Assembly (NCBI GenBank): GCA_002898855.1
Contig: BEIR01000043.1
Coordinates: 1-8,174, forward strand
Direction: 5' to 3'
DNA length: 8,174 bases
From: a bacterium HR41
Lineage (GTDB): Bacteria; Actinomycetota; Thermoleophilia; Solirubrobacterales; Thermoleophilaceae
Shown here: positions 1-5,218 of the stretch, one piece after another
Layout: every line of letters begins with the position of its first letter
Position numbering within the stretch: position 1 is the first letter of the stretch
Made by a program: the position numbers and the translations under genes
The notes under the pieces: model-generated
What the model saw: only the letters and a program-made list of their open reading frames with translations
Told to the model about the DNA's origin: nothing
The model's database searches: none

Positions 1-705
1 GAGGAGGGAGGAAGCGGCTCGGCGGCGGTGGCGCAGTCGCTGCGCCTCGAGCGCGCCGTCGTGATCGAACCGACCGGACTCGCCGTCGCTGCCGCGAGCG
101 CCGGCGCCTTGGAGGCGGAGGTCGAGTTCGCCGGTCTCGCGGCGAACGGTTCGCTGCCCGAGGCGGGCGACAACGCGGCCGAGCGGGCGGCGCGCTTCGT
201 CGCCGATCTCGCCAAGCTGCCGCTCGCCGCAGCCCAGCACCCGATCCTCGGCCGCGCACGTGCGAGTTGCCTCGAGATCAAGGGCGGGTGGCGGTCGCTC
301 TACACGATTCCCGACCGGGCGCGGGTGCGGGTCGAAGTTCGCCTCGTGCCCGGCTGTTCCGGCGAGCGCGCCGAGGCCGAGCTGCGCCTGGCAGCGGCTC
401 GCCGCGGCGGGCGTGTCGAGGTGCTCGACCGTTCCGACCCGTGGTCGTGCGAGGGGTGCGAGCTCGCGCGCGCGCTCGAGCATGCGCTCGCGCGCGCCGG
501 TGTCGAGCCCCGCCGCACCGGTATGCCGAGCTGGACGGACGGGCACAACCTCGTCGCCGGCGGCTGTCGCGAGGTGGTGGTGTTCGGCCCGGGCGACCTC
601 GCACTGGCCCACACGCCGACCGAGCGGGTCGAGCTGCGCGAGCTCGTGCTCGCGACACGGGCGCTCGCCGAGCTCGTGCGCGACGTGTCCTTGCCCCGCA
701 CCTAG
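1..705 (+). CDS. M20-family zinc metallopeptidase (ArgE/DapE/CPG2-like), 5'-truncated by the window
   Basis: The frame is open from base 1 to a TAG at 703-705, giving 234 residues of a protein that began upstream; the GTG at 28 is not the true start. Numbered from base 1, residues 1-2 (Glu-Glu, in EEGGSGS) match the catalytic-base and metal-ligand pair of M20 enzymes. Glu23 in IEPT matches the next metal ligand. Residues about 36-140 form the lid/dimerisation domain, with VRLVPG at 114-118 region. The end holds SWTDGHN (177-183), VVFGPGDL (193-200) and His204 in AHTPTE, the last metal ligand. The family hydrolyses amide bonds of acyl-amino acids, diaminopimelate intermediates or small peptides in the cytoplasm, using one or two Zn ions; the substrate cannot be told here. 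Odd: in the lid motif AANGSLPEAG, where the family normally has AAHxxxP, residue 49 is Asn instead of His. It converges on the citrate synthase gene with 43 nt between stops, and I see no clear terminator there. Confidence 0.9.
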   Translation, partial: EEGGSGSAAVAQSLRLERAVVIEPTGLAVAAASAGALEAEVEFAGLAANGSLPEAGDNAAERAARFVADLAKLPLAAAQHPILGRARASCLEIKGGWRSLYTIPDRARVRVEVRLVPGCSGERAEAELRLAAARRGGRVEVLDRSDPWSCEGCELARALEHALARAGVEPRRTGMPSWTDGHNLVAGGCREVVVFGPGDLALAHTPTERVELRELVLATRALAELVRDVSLPRT

Positions 706-748
706 CGCCCGGCACAGAGCGTCCGCTAGCTGCCGCGGCGAGCGCGCG

Positions 749-1876
749 TCAGCTGTCGCGCAGCTGTCGCCAGCGATCGGGGTCCCAACCGGGGACCGCC
801 GCCGCCGGGCGCCGCTCGGGGCCGACGTAGCGGGCTGTAGGGCGGATCAGTCGTCCGCTCCGTTTCTGCTCGAGGATGTGGGCTGACCAGCCGGCGACCC
901 GCGCGCAGGCGAACATCGGCGTGAACAGCGCTGGCGGCACCCCGGCGAGATCGAGCACCACCGCCGACCAGAACTCAACGTTGGTGGCCAGCACACGGTC
1001 GGGCTTGCGCGCAGCGAGCTCCTCGAGCGCCGCCCGCTCGAGCTCCTCCGCCACCTCGACACGGGGCGAGCCGAGCTCGCGGGCGGTGCGCCGCAGGACG
1101 CGGGCGCGCGGATCCTCGGCGCGGTAGACGCGGTGGCCGAACCCCATCAGACGCTCGCCGCGGTCGAGTACTCGCCGTACGTAGCGCTGCGCGTCGCCTT
1201 CGCGCGCGACGTCGTCGAGCATCTGCAGCACGCGCGAGGGCGCACCACCGTGGAGGGGACCCGACAGCGCACCCACGGCTGCCGACAGCGCAGCGGCGAC
1301 GTCGGCACCGGTCGAAGCGACGACGCGAGCGGTGAACGTCGAGGCGTTCATGCCGTGCTCGGCCGCCGCGATCCAGTAGGCGTCGATCGCCCGGACGTGG
1401 CGTGGATCGGCCTCTCCGCGCCAGCGGATCAGGAAGCGCTCGGCGATCGTGCGGCCGCGGTCGACCTCGGCTTGCGGCACCGGTGGTTGCCCCTGGCCGC
1501 GCGCCGACTGCGCCACGAACGAGAGCGCCATCACCGACACGCGTGCCAGCTGCTCGCGGGCGGTGGCGAGGTCGACGTCGAGCAGCGGTCGCAGCCCCCA
1601 CTCGGGGCCGAGCATCGCTAGCGCTGCCTGCAGGTCGACGCGCGGATCGCCGCTTCGCACCGCGAGCGGGTGGGGTTCGGCCGGCGGCAGCCCGGGCTCG
1701 TAGCGGTCGTCGACGAGGAGACCCCATACCTTCTCGTAGGGCACGACGCCGACCAGCTCTTCGATGTCTACACCGCGGTAGCGCAGCGCCGAGCCGGCGA
1801 TATCTGGCTCCGCGATCTCGGTAGCGAAGGCGACGACACCTTCGAGACCTGGCGGCGCTTCGATCGGCTGCGACAT
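749..1876 (-). CDS. citA: Citrate synthase, actinobacterial CitA (citrate synthase 2) type
   Basis: Condenses oxaloacetate with acetyl-CoA to citrate and CoA, the entry step of the TCA cycle, in the cytoplasm. The protein is 375 residues, close to the length of mycobacterial CitA as I remember it, and starts MSQPIEAPPGLEGVVAFATE, with the GLEGVVA motif typical of type II bacterial enzymes. Active-site residues visible: His174 (EHGMNAST), His209 (GPLHGGAP), His248 (GFGHRVY), Arg257 in EDPRARV, and Arg326/Lys338 near AGWSAHILEQKR. The catalytic Asp of pig and E. coli enzymes (NVDF) is Glu301 here (NVEFW). This substitution is shared by the CitA branch of actinobacteria, so it marks the subfamily rather than a defect. 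A 2-methylcitrate synthase activity is possible, since many enzymes of this branch are not strictly specific, but no prp genes are near. The ATG at 1876 has no Shine-Dalgarno sequence; a TAAGCT hexamer 8 nt upstream suggests a leaderless message. Divergent from the O-methyltransferase gene. Confidence 0.96.
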   Translation of the reverse strand: MSQPIEAPPGLEGVVAFATEIAEPDIAGSALRYRGVDIEELVGVVPYEKVWGLLVDDRYEPGLPPAEPHPLAVRSGDPRVDLQAALAMLGPEWGLRPLLDVDLATAREQLARVSVMALSFVAQSARGQGQPPVPQAEVDRGRTIAERFLIRWRGEADPRHVRAIDAYWIAAAEHGMNASTFTARVVASTGADVAAALSAAVGALSGPLHGGAPSRVLQMLDDVAREGDAQRYVRRVLDRGERLMGFGHRVYRAEDPRARVLRRTARELGSPRVEVAEELERAALEELAARKPDRVLATNVEFWSAVVLDLAGVPPALFTPMFACARVAGWSAHILEQKRSGRLIRPTARYVGPERRPAAAVPGWDPDRWRQLRDS

Positions 1877-1884
1877 GAGCGCGC

Positions 1885-1890
1885 AGCTTA
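1885..1890 (-). promoter_or_regulatory. Putative -10 element of citA (TAAGCT), leaderless-type
   Basis: On the minus strand TAAGCT fits the actinobacterial -10 consensus TANNNT and lies 8 nt before the citA ATG, so transcription could begin at or one base before the start codon. No Shine-Dalgarno sequence is present, which agrees with this. No recognisable -35 hexamer is seen 16-19 bp upstream, so the call rests on the -10 match and its spacing only. Confidence 0.4.
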
Positions 1891-1916
1891 CGCCGACGCT
1901 CCCGACACGCGGCGAG

Positions 1917-1922
1917 TAGGGT
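1917..1922 (+). promoter_or_regulatory. Putative -10 element of the O-methyltransferase gene (TAGGGT), leaderless-type
   Basis: TAGGGT fits TANNNT and is followed by exactly 7 nt and then the GTG at 1930, the spacing expected if the transcript begins at the start codon. The AGGG inside it could instead act as a weak Shine-Dalgarno sequence 8 nt before the same GTG. Both readings favour 1930 over the GTG at 1924. No -35 is evident. Confidence 0.4.
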
Positions 1923-1929
1923 CGTGGTC

Positions 1930-2571
1930 GTGGCGATCCTCGACCCAGCTGTCGCGCGATACCTCGAGACCGTCGCGCCGCCGGCCGATCCGCTCTTGGT
2001 CGAGATGGAGGAGCTTGCGCGTCGTGAACGCATCCCGATCGTGCACCGGCCGACGGGCGCGCTGCTGGCGTTGCTCTGCCGGTTCCGCGACCCGCGCGTG
2101 CTCGAGGTCGGCACCGCGATCGGGTACTCGACCGTGCACATGGCGCGGGCGCTGCGCTCGGGGCGGATCGTCACGATCGAGCGCGACCCGCAGCGGGCAC
2201 ACCAGGCACGGGCTTTTCTCGATCGCAGCGGCGCGGGCGACAAGGTCGAGATCGTGAGCGGCGACGCGCTAGAGGTCCTCGGGCGGCTCGCCGGCCCCTT
2301 CGACCTGCTGTTTCTCGACGCCACCAAGGTCGAGTACGGCCGCTACCTCGAGCTCGCCACGCCCCTTCTGGCCGAGGACGCGCTGGTCGTCGCCGACAAC
2401 GCGCTCGCCGGCGGTTCCGTGGCCTGGACCGACGAGCGCGAGAGTGGCTGGGATCCCGAGCAGCGCCGTGCGCTGCGCGAGCTGACGCGCACGCTCGTCG
2501 ACTCGCCCGCCTGGCAGGGGGTCGTGGTGCCGATCGGCGACGGTGTCGTCGTAGCGGCGCGGCGCAAGTAG
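1930..2571 (+). CDS. Class I SAM-dependent O-methyltransferase (COG4122 / Methyltransf_3 type)
   Basis: Transfers a methyl group from S-adenosylmethionine to a hydroxyl group of a small acceptor, probably a catechol-like or phenolic compound, in the cytoplasm; the acceptor cannot be named. From the GTG at 1930 the protein has 213 residues (MAILDPAVARYLE...). It shows a full Rossmann-type SAM fold: motif I EVGTAIGYST at 59-68, the acidic ribose-binding Glu84 (TIERDP), SGDALE at 110-115, and FLDATKVEY around Asp130 and Lys133. VVADNALAGG follows, with Asp156 and Asn157. Asp130, Asp156 and Asn157 match the divalent-metal ligands of the caffeoyl-CoA / catechol O-methyltransferase family, so a metal-dependent enzyme is likely. 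The GTG at 1924 is an in-frame alternative start, but the spacing of the upstream TAGGGT favours 1930. It stands alone on its strand, divergent from citrate synthase and convergent with a small membrane-protein gene. It ends with basic residues AARRK. Confidence 0.92.
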   Translation: MAILDPAVARYLETVAPPADPLLVEMEELARRERIPIVHRPTGALLALLCRFRDPRVLEVGTAIGYSTVHMARALRSGRIVTIERDPQRAHQARAFLDRSGAGDKVEIVSGDALEVLGRLAGPFDLLFLDATKVEYGRYLELATPLLAEDALVVADNALAGGSVAWTDERESGWDPEQRRALRELTRTLVDSPAWQGVVVPIGDGVVVAARRK

Positions 2572-2585
2572 CTCGGAACGCGGAC

Positions 2586-2613
2586 GGGCGCTGGCGCACC
2601 TCCATACGCGCCC
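2586..2613. terminator. Weak GC-rich hairpin between convergent genes
   Basis: GGGCGC at 2586-2591 pairs with GCGCCC at 2608-2613 around a 16-nt loop, in the 47-nt gap between the stops of the methyltransferase and the minus-strand small membrane gene. It could serve both strands as a terminator, but there is no U-tract on either side and 6-bp GC stems are common by chance in such DNA. Confidence 0.2.
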
Positions 2614-2618
2614 CGCTA

Positions 2619-2861
2619 TCAGCGCACGAGGTGCAGCGCGAGCGGCAGGAAGACGGTTGCGAGCAGCACGAGCACGACACCTGCCGCGACGAACGCGCGC
2701 AGCTGGAAGAGGTGGCCGGCGACAGCGATCGCGAACCCCATGGCGAAGGTCGCGACGAAAAAGCTCGGGTCGACAGCGAACCCGCCGCTTTGCTCGGGCA
2801 GCTCGGCGAGCGGGACGACTCGGGAGGCGCGCGCGAAAAGAACGGCCGCTGGCAGCACCAC
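2619..2861 (-). CDS. Small two-helix membrane protein of unknown function
   Basis: An 80-residue protein starting at a GTG (2861-2859) and ending in TGA (2621-2619). I do not recognise it and assign no function. Residues 1-12 are fairly hydrophobic, 13-33 form a polar loop (RASRVVPLAELPEQSGGF), about 34-50 form a first membrane helix (SFFVATFAMGFAIAVAG), His50 to Arg55 a short polar turn, and about 56-77 a second helix rich in Val, Leu and Ala. Support for it as a gene: an AAGGA Shine-Dalgarno sequence lies 7 nt before the GTG; about 69 of 80 codons end in G or C, like its neighbours; and it fills what would otherwise be a 300-bp gap before the AAA+ operon. The minus-strand frame stays open far upstream, through the ATPase gene, but that part reads as a shadow. 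An in-frame GTG one codon later is an alternative start. It is divergent from the MoxR gene, with 18 nt between the two starts. Confidence 0.72.
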   Translation of the reverse strand: MVLPAAVLFARASRVVPLAELPEQSGGFAVDPSFFVATFAMGFAIAVAGHLFQLRAFVAAGVVLVLLATVFLPLALHLVR

Positions 2862-2866
2862 GCAAG

Positions 2867-2872
2867 TATCCT
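2867..2872 (+). promoter_or_regulatory. Putative -10 element of the MoxR-VWA-ABC operon (TATCCT), leaderless-type
   Basis: TATCCT fits TANNNT and is followed by exactly 7 nt and then the ATG at 2880, the expected geometry for a leaderless transcript. No Shine-Dalgarno sequence precedes that ATG. No clear -35 hexamer is present 16-19 bp upstream. The complement of the same bases supplies the Shine-Dalgarno sequence of the divergent small gene. Confidence 0.5.
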
Positions 2873-2873
2873 T
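2869..2873 (-). promoter_or_regulatory. Shine-Dalgarno sequence (AAGGA) of the small membrane gene
   Basis: On the minus strand AAGGA is followed by 7 nt and then GTG (2861-2859). This decides the start of the 80-residue protein. The site shares its bases with the putative -10 hexamer of the plus-strand operon. Confidence 0.55.
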
Positions 2874-2879
2874 GCCGCG

Positions 2880-3785
2880 ATGCGCGACGGGTTCAGCTCC
2901 GCGGACGACGCGCGCGTCCGCCTGGAGCAGGTCGGCTATCTGGCCGACGACGCAACCGCGCTCGTCGCCTTTCTCGCTGCGCGGCTCGGCAAGCCGGTGC
3001 TGGTCGAGGGCCCGGCCGGGGTTGGCAAGACCGAGCTCGCCAAGGCGCTCGCACGGGCAACCGACCGAAGGTTGATCCGCTTGCAGTGCTACGAGGGGCT
3101 CGACGAGGCGAAGGCGCTGTACGAGTGGAACTACCGCAAGCAGCTGCTGCGCATTCAAACCGAGGCTCGCGAGGCCGGTTGGGAGCAGGTGCGCGACGAC
3201 ATCTTCGGCGAGGAGTTCCTGCTCGCGCGGCCGCTTCTGGCAGCGATCCGCAGCGAAGACGCCACGGTGCTGTTGATCGACGAGATCGACAAGACCGACC
3301 AGGAGTTCGAGGCGATGCTGCTCGAGATCCTCTCGGACTTCCAGGTCTCGATCCCCGAGCTCGGCGTCGTCTCGGCGCGCACCCAGCCGTTGGTCGTCTT
3401 GACGTCCAACGACTCGCGCGAGCTGACCGAGGCGCTCAAGCGGCGCTGCCTGTACCTCTGGCTCGACTATCCGAGCGTCGAGCGTGAACTCGAGATCGTG
3501 CGCCTGCACGAACCCGACCTCGACGAGCGGATCGCGCGCAAGCTCGTCGAGATCGTCCACATGGTGCGCCAGCTGGATCTGAAGAAACCGCCGTCGATCG
3601 CCGAGTCGATCGACTGGGCACGCGCCCTCGTCCTGCTCGGCGCAGCCGATATCGATCGCGCGCTGCTCGAGCGCACGCTGTCGATCATCCTCAAGCACCG
3701 CGCCGACCTCGACGTCGTCGCGGAACGGATCGGGCTCAAGCTCCCCGAGCTCGCCCCGCGGCGAGCCGGGGCGGGCGGACCGTGA
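2880..3785 (+). CDS. MoxR-type AAA+ ATPase (CoxD-like)
   Basis: A 301-residue AAA+ ATPase expected to use ATP hydrolysis to remodel or help mature a client complex in the cytoplasm, together with the VWA protein encoded next. Visible motifs: Walker A GPAGVGKT at 44-51, Walker B LLIDEID at 131-137, sensor 1 TSN at 175-177, and a likely arginine finger in LKRRC (Arg188/Arg189). The C-terminal lid has PSIAESIDWARAL at 238-250. The insert LQCYEGLDEAKALYEWNY (68-85) is typical of the MoxR/CoxD group. Length is usual for the family. The frame is open upstream to 2631, but the ATG at 2880 is chosen because MRDGFSSADDARVRLEQVGY begins family-like sequence, a -10-like hexamer lies 7 nt before it, and the upstream part is a shadow of the divergent gene. 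The stop overlaps the GTG of the next gene by 4 bp (GTGA). In carbon monoxide dehydrogenase clusters CoxD/CoxE help assemble the Mo-Cu site; no such enzyme is in view, so the client is unknown. Confidence 0.93.
   Translation: MRDGFSSADDARVRLEQVGYLADDATALVAFLAARLGKPVLVEGPAGVGKTELAKALARATDRRLIRLQCYEGLDEAKALYEWNYRKQLLRIQTEAREAGWEQVRDDIFGEEFLLARPLLAAIRSEDATVLLIDEIDKTDQEFEAMLLEILSDFQVSIPELGVVSARTQPLVVLTSNDSRELTEALKRRCLYLWLDYPSVERELEIVRLHEPDLDERIARKLVEIVHMVRQLDLKKPPSIAESIDWARALVLLGAADIDRALLERTLSIILKHRADLDVVAERIGLKLPELAPRRAGAGGP
3743..3771 (+). repeat. Strong hairpin just before the VWA gene start
   Basis: GCTCGCC (3749-3755) and GGCGAGC (3760-3766) form a perfect 7-bp stem with a 4-nt loop. CCCC (3743-3746) and GGGG (3768-3771) can extend it by four pairs across a small internal loop. 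It lies in the last codons of the ATPase gene and ends 10 nt before the overlapping GTG of the VWA gene. It could tie translation of the second gene to passage of ribosomes through the first. Such stems also arise by chance in GC-rich coding DNA. Confidence 0.4.
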
Positions 3786-5218
3786 GCGGCCAGGCGCCGC
3801 CTGCAGCAGGCCCGTTCGGGCGGCGCTCACCGGCGCCCGGCGGCGCGGGGATGGCGGCACGCATCGCCGAGTTCTGCGACGAGCTGCGCAGCGAGGGCCT
3901 TGCGGTCGGAACGTCGGAGATGCTCGACGCGATCGCCGCTCTCGACGCCGTCAGCTGGCGCGACCGCGTCGTTTTCCGTGAGGCGCTCGCCGCCACGCTC
4001 GCCAAGTCGCGCGGCGACCGTCACGTGTTCGTCCAGGTGTTCGATCGCTTCTTCTTCCGCGCTGTCGAGCGCGCGGCGGTCGAGCAGGGCGTGCGCGAAC
4101 AGTCGCTGGCTGCGGCCAGCGCCGAAGCGCTCGACCTCGACATCGACACGCTGCGCGAGCGCGTGCAGGCGGCGCTCGCCGACGGCAGCGACGCCGAGCT
4201 GCGCGACCTGGCGCGCCTGGCGGCGGCTGCGTTCGGACGGCTCGGCGAGGGCTCGGGGGTGGTCGGCGTGGACGTGCAGCGGATCCGCCGCGCGCTCGGC
4301 TTGCGCAGCGAGCGCGGCGACCAGGGCGGGGAGGCGCGCGTCAGCCACGATCGCTTGCGCCGTTTCGAACAGCTGGTGCGCCGCGAGCTCGAAAAGCAGG
4401 CGATCGAGCGCACGGGCCAGCTCCCGCCGAAACGGCCGCTGCGCGACTTCGACCGTGCGCTGCCGAGCACACCGGCCAAGGACCTGGGCCAGGTCCACCG
4501 CGTGGTCGGGCAACTCAAGCGCCGGCTTGCGACCGAAGGACGGTCGTTGCGTGGGCGGCGGCGCTCGGCGGTGGTCGATCTGCGCCGCACGCTGCGCGCT
4601 TCGCTCGAGACCGGCGGCGTGCCGATGACGGTGCGCACGCGGCCGCGCCGGCCACGGCGCCCGAGCCTCTACGTGCTCTGCGACGTGTCTACCAGCGTCA
4701 CCTCGGCGAGCGTCTTTTTCCTTTCGGTCCTACACGCTCTCCACGACCAGTTCCGGAAGTTGCGGTCGTTCGTGTTCATCGAGCGGATCTCGGAGGTGAC
4801 GGACGTGTTCGCGAGCGAGCGCTCGTTCGCCGAGGTGTCGCGAAAGATCGCGAGCGACGCCGGCGTGGCCGACGTGTCCGGCTACACGGACTACGGTCGC
4901 GTGTGGCTCGAGTTCCGCGACACCGTCGTCGACGACCTCGATCCGCGCTCGACCGTGATCGTGCTCGGCGACGCCCGCACCAACGGTCGCGATCCGCACG
5001 AGCACGCGTTCGCGAAGATCGCGGCGGCTGCCGGCCGCACGTTCTGGATCAACCCCGAGCCGAAGCTGTACTGGAACTACGGTGACTCGGTGATGGGTGT
5101 GTACGAGCCCTACTGCGACGGTGTCTTCGAGTGCTGGACGACGCACCAGCTGGAGACTTTCGTGCGCGCGGTCGCGCAGCCGGGCAGCGTGACGCAAGCG
5201 GCCCACCGCCGACGGTGA
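3782..5218 (+). CDS. VWA-domain protein of the CoxE family, partner of the MoxR ATPase
   Basis: A 478-residue cytoplasmic protein with no signal peptide or membrane helix. Residues about 25-245 form a charged, mostly helical N-terminal region (VGTSEMLDAIAALDAVSWRD at 42-61 is typical of the family). Residues 246-294 are very Arg-rich and include VDLRRTLRASLETGG. The VWA domain follows from about 295. The metal-ion-dependent adhesion site looks complete: Asp301, Ser303 and Ser305 (DVSTS), Thr369 (GYTDYG) and Asp397 (LGDARTN). The C-terminal motif WINPEPKLYWNYGDS (422-436) is characteristic of CoxE-like proteins. Members act with a MoxR ATPase as client adaptor or cochaperone, as with CoxD/CoxE and RavA/ViaA. 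The GTG at 3782 overlaps the upstream stop by 4 bp; an ATG at 3851 is an alternative that would remove a Pro/Gly/Ala-rich 23-residue lead without loss of the conserved part. The stop overlaps the GTG of the ABC ATPase gene in the same way. Confidence 0.93.
   Translation: MSGQAPPAAGPFGRRSPAPGGAGMAARIAEFCDELRSEGLAVGTSEMLDAIAALDAVSWRDRVVFREALAATLAKSRGDRHVFVQVFDRFFFRAVERAAVEQGVREQSLAAASAEALDLDIDTLRERVQAALADGSDAELRDLARLAAAAFGRLGEGSGVVGVDVQRIRRALGLRSERGDQGGEARVSHDRLRRFEQLVRRELEKQAIERTGQLPPKRPLRDFDRALPSTPAKDLGQVHRVVGQLKRRLATEGRSLRGRRRSAVVDLRRTLRASLETGGVPMTVRTRPRRPRRPSLYVLCDVSTSVTSASVFFLSVLHALHDQFRKLRSFVFIERISEVTDVFASERSFAEVSRKIASDAGVADVSGYTDYGRVWLEFRDTVVDDLDPRSTVIVLGDARTNGRDPHEHAFAKIAAAAGRTFWINPEPKLYWNYGDSVMGVYEPYCDGVFECWTTHQLETFVRAVAQPGSVTQAAHRRR

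Noticed and set aside
706..748. Possible terminator between the M20 and citrate synthase genes
   Set aside because: I could not find a stem longer than a few pairs and there is no T-run on either strand.
750..771. Tandem 11-nt near-repeat (CAGCTGTCGCG, CAGCTGTCGCC)
   Set aside because: It lies in the last codons of citrate synthase (RQLRDS) and is explained by repeated codons; only two units.
975..2327. Long minus-strand frame of 450 codons across citrate synthase and the methyltransferase
   Set aside because: Arg/Ala/Ser-rich low-complexity translation, overlapping two genes with clear family motifs. Typical shadow frame in GC-rich DNA.
2622..3860. Full 413-codon minus-strand frame that ends with the small membrane protein
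   Set aside because: Only the last 80 codons look coding. The rest is antisense to the AAA+ gene and reads as charged shadow sequence; the Shine-Dalgarno and GTG at 2861 give a natural start.
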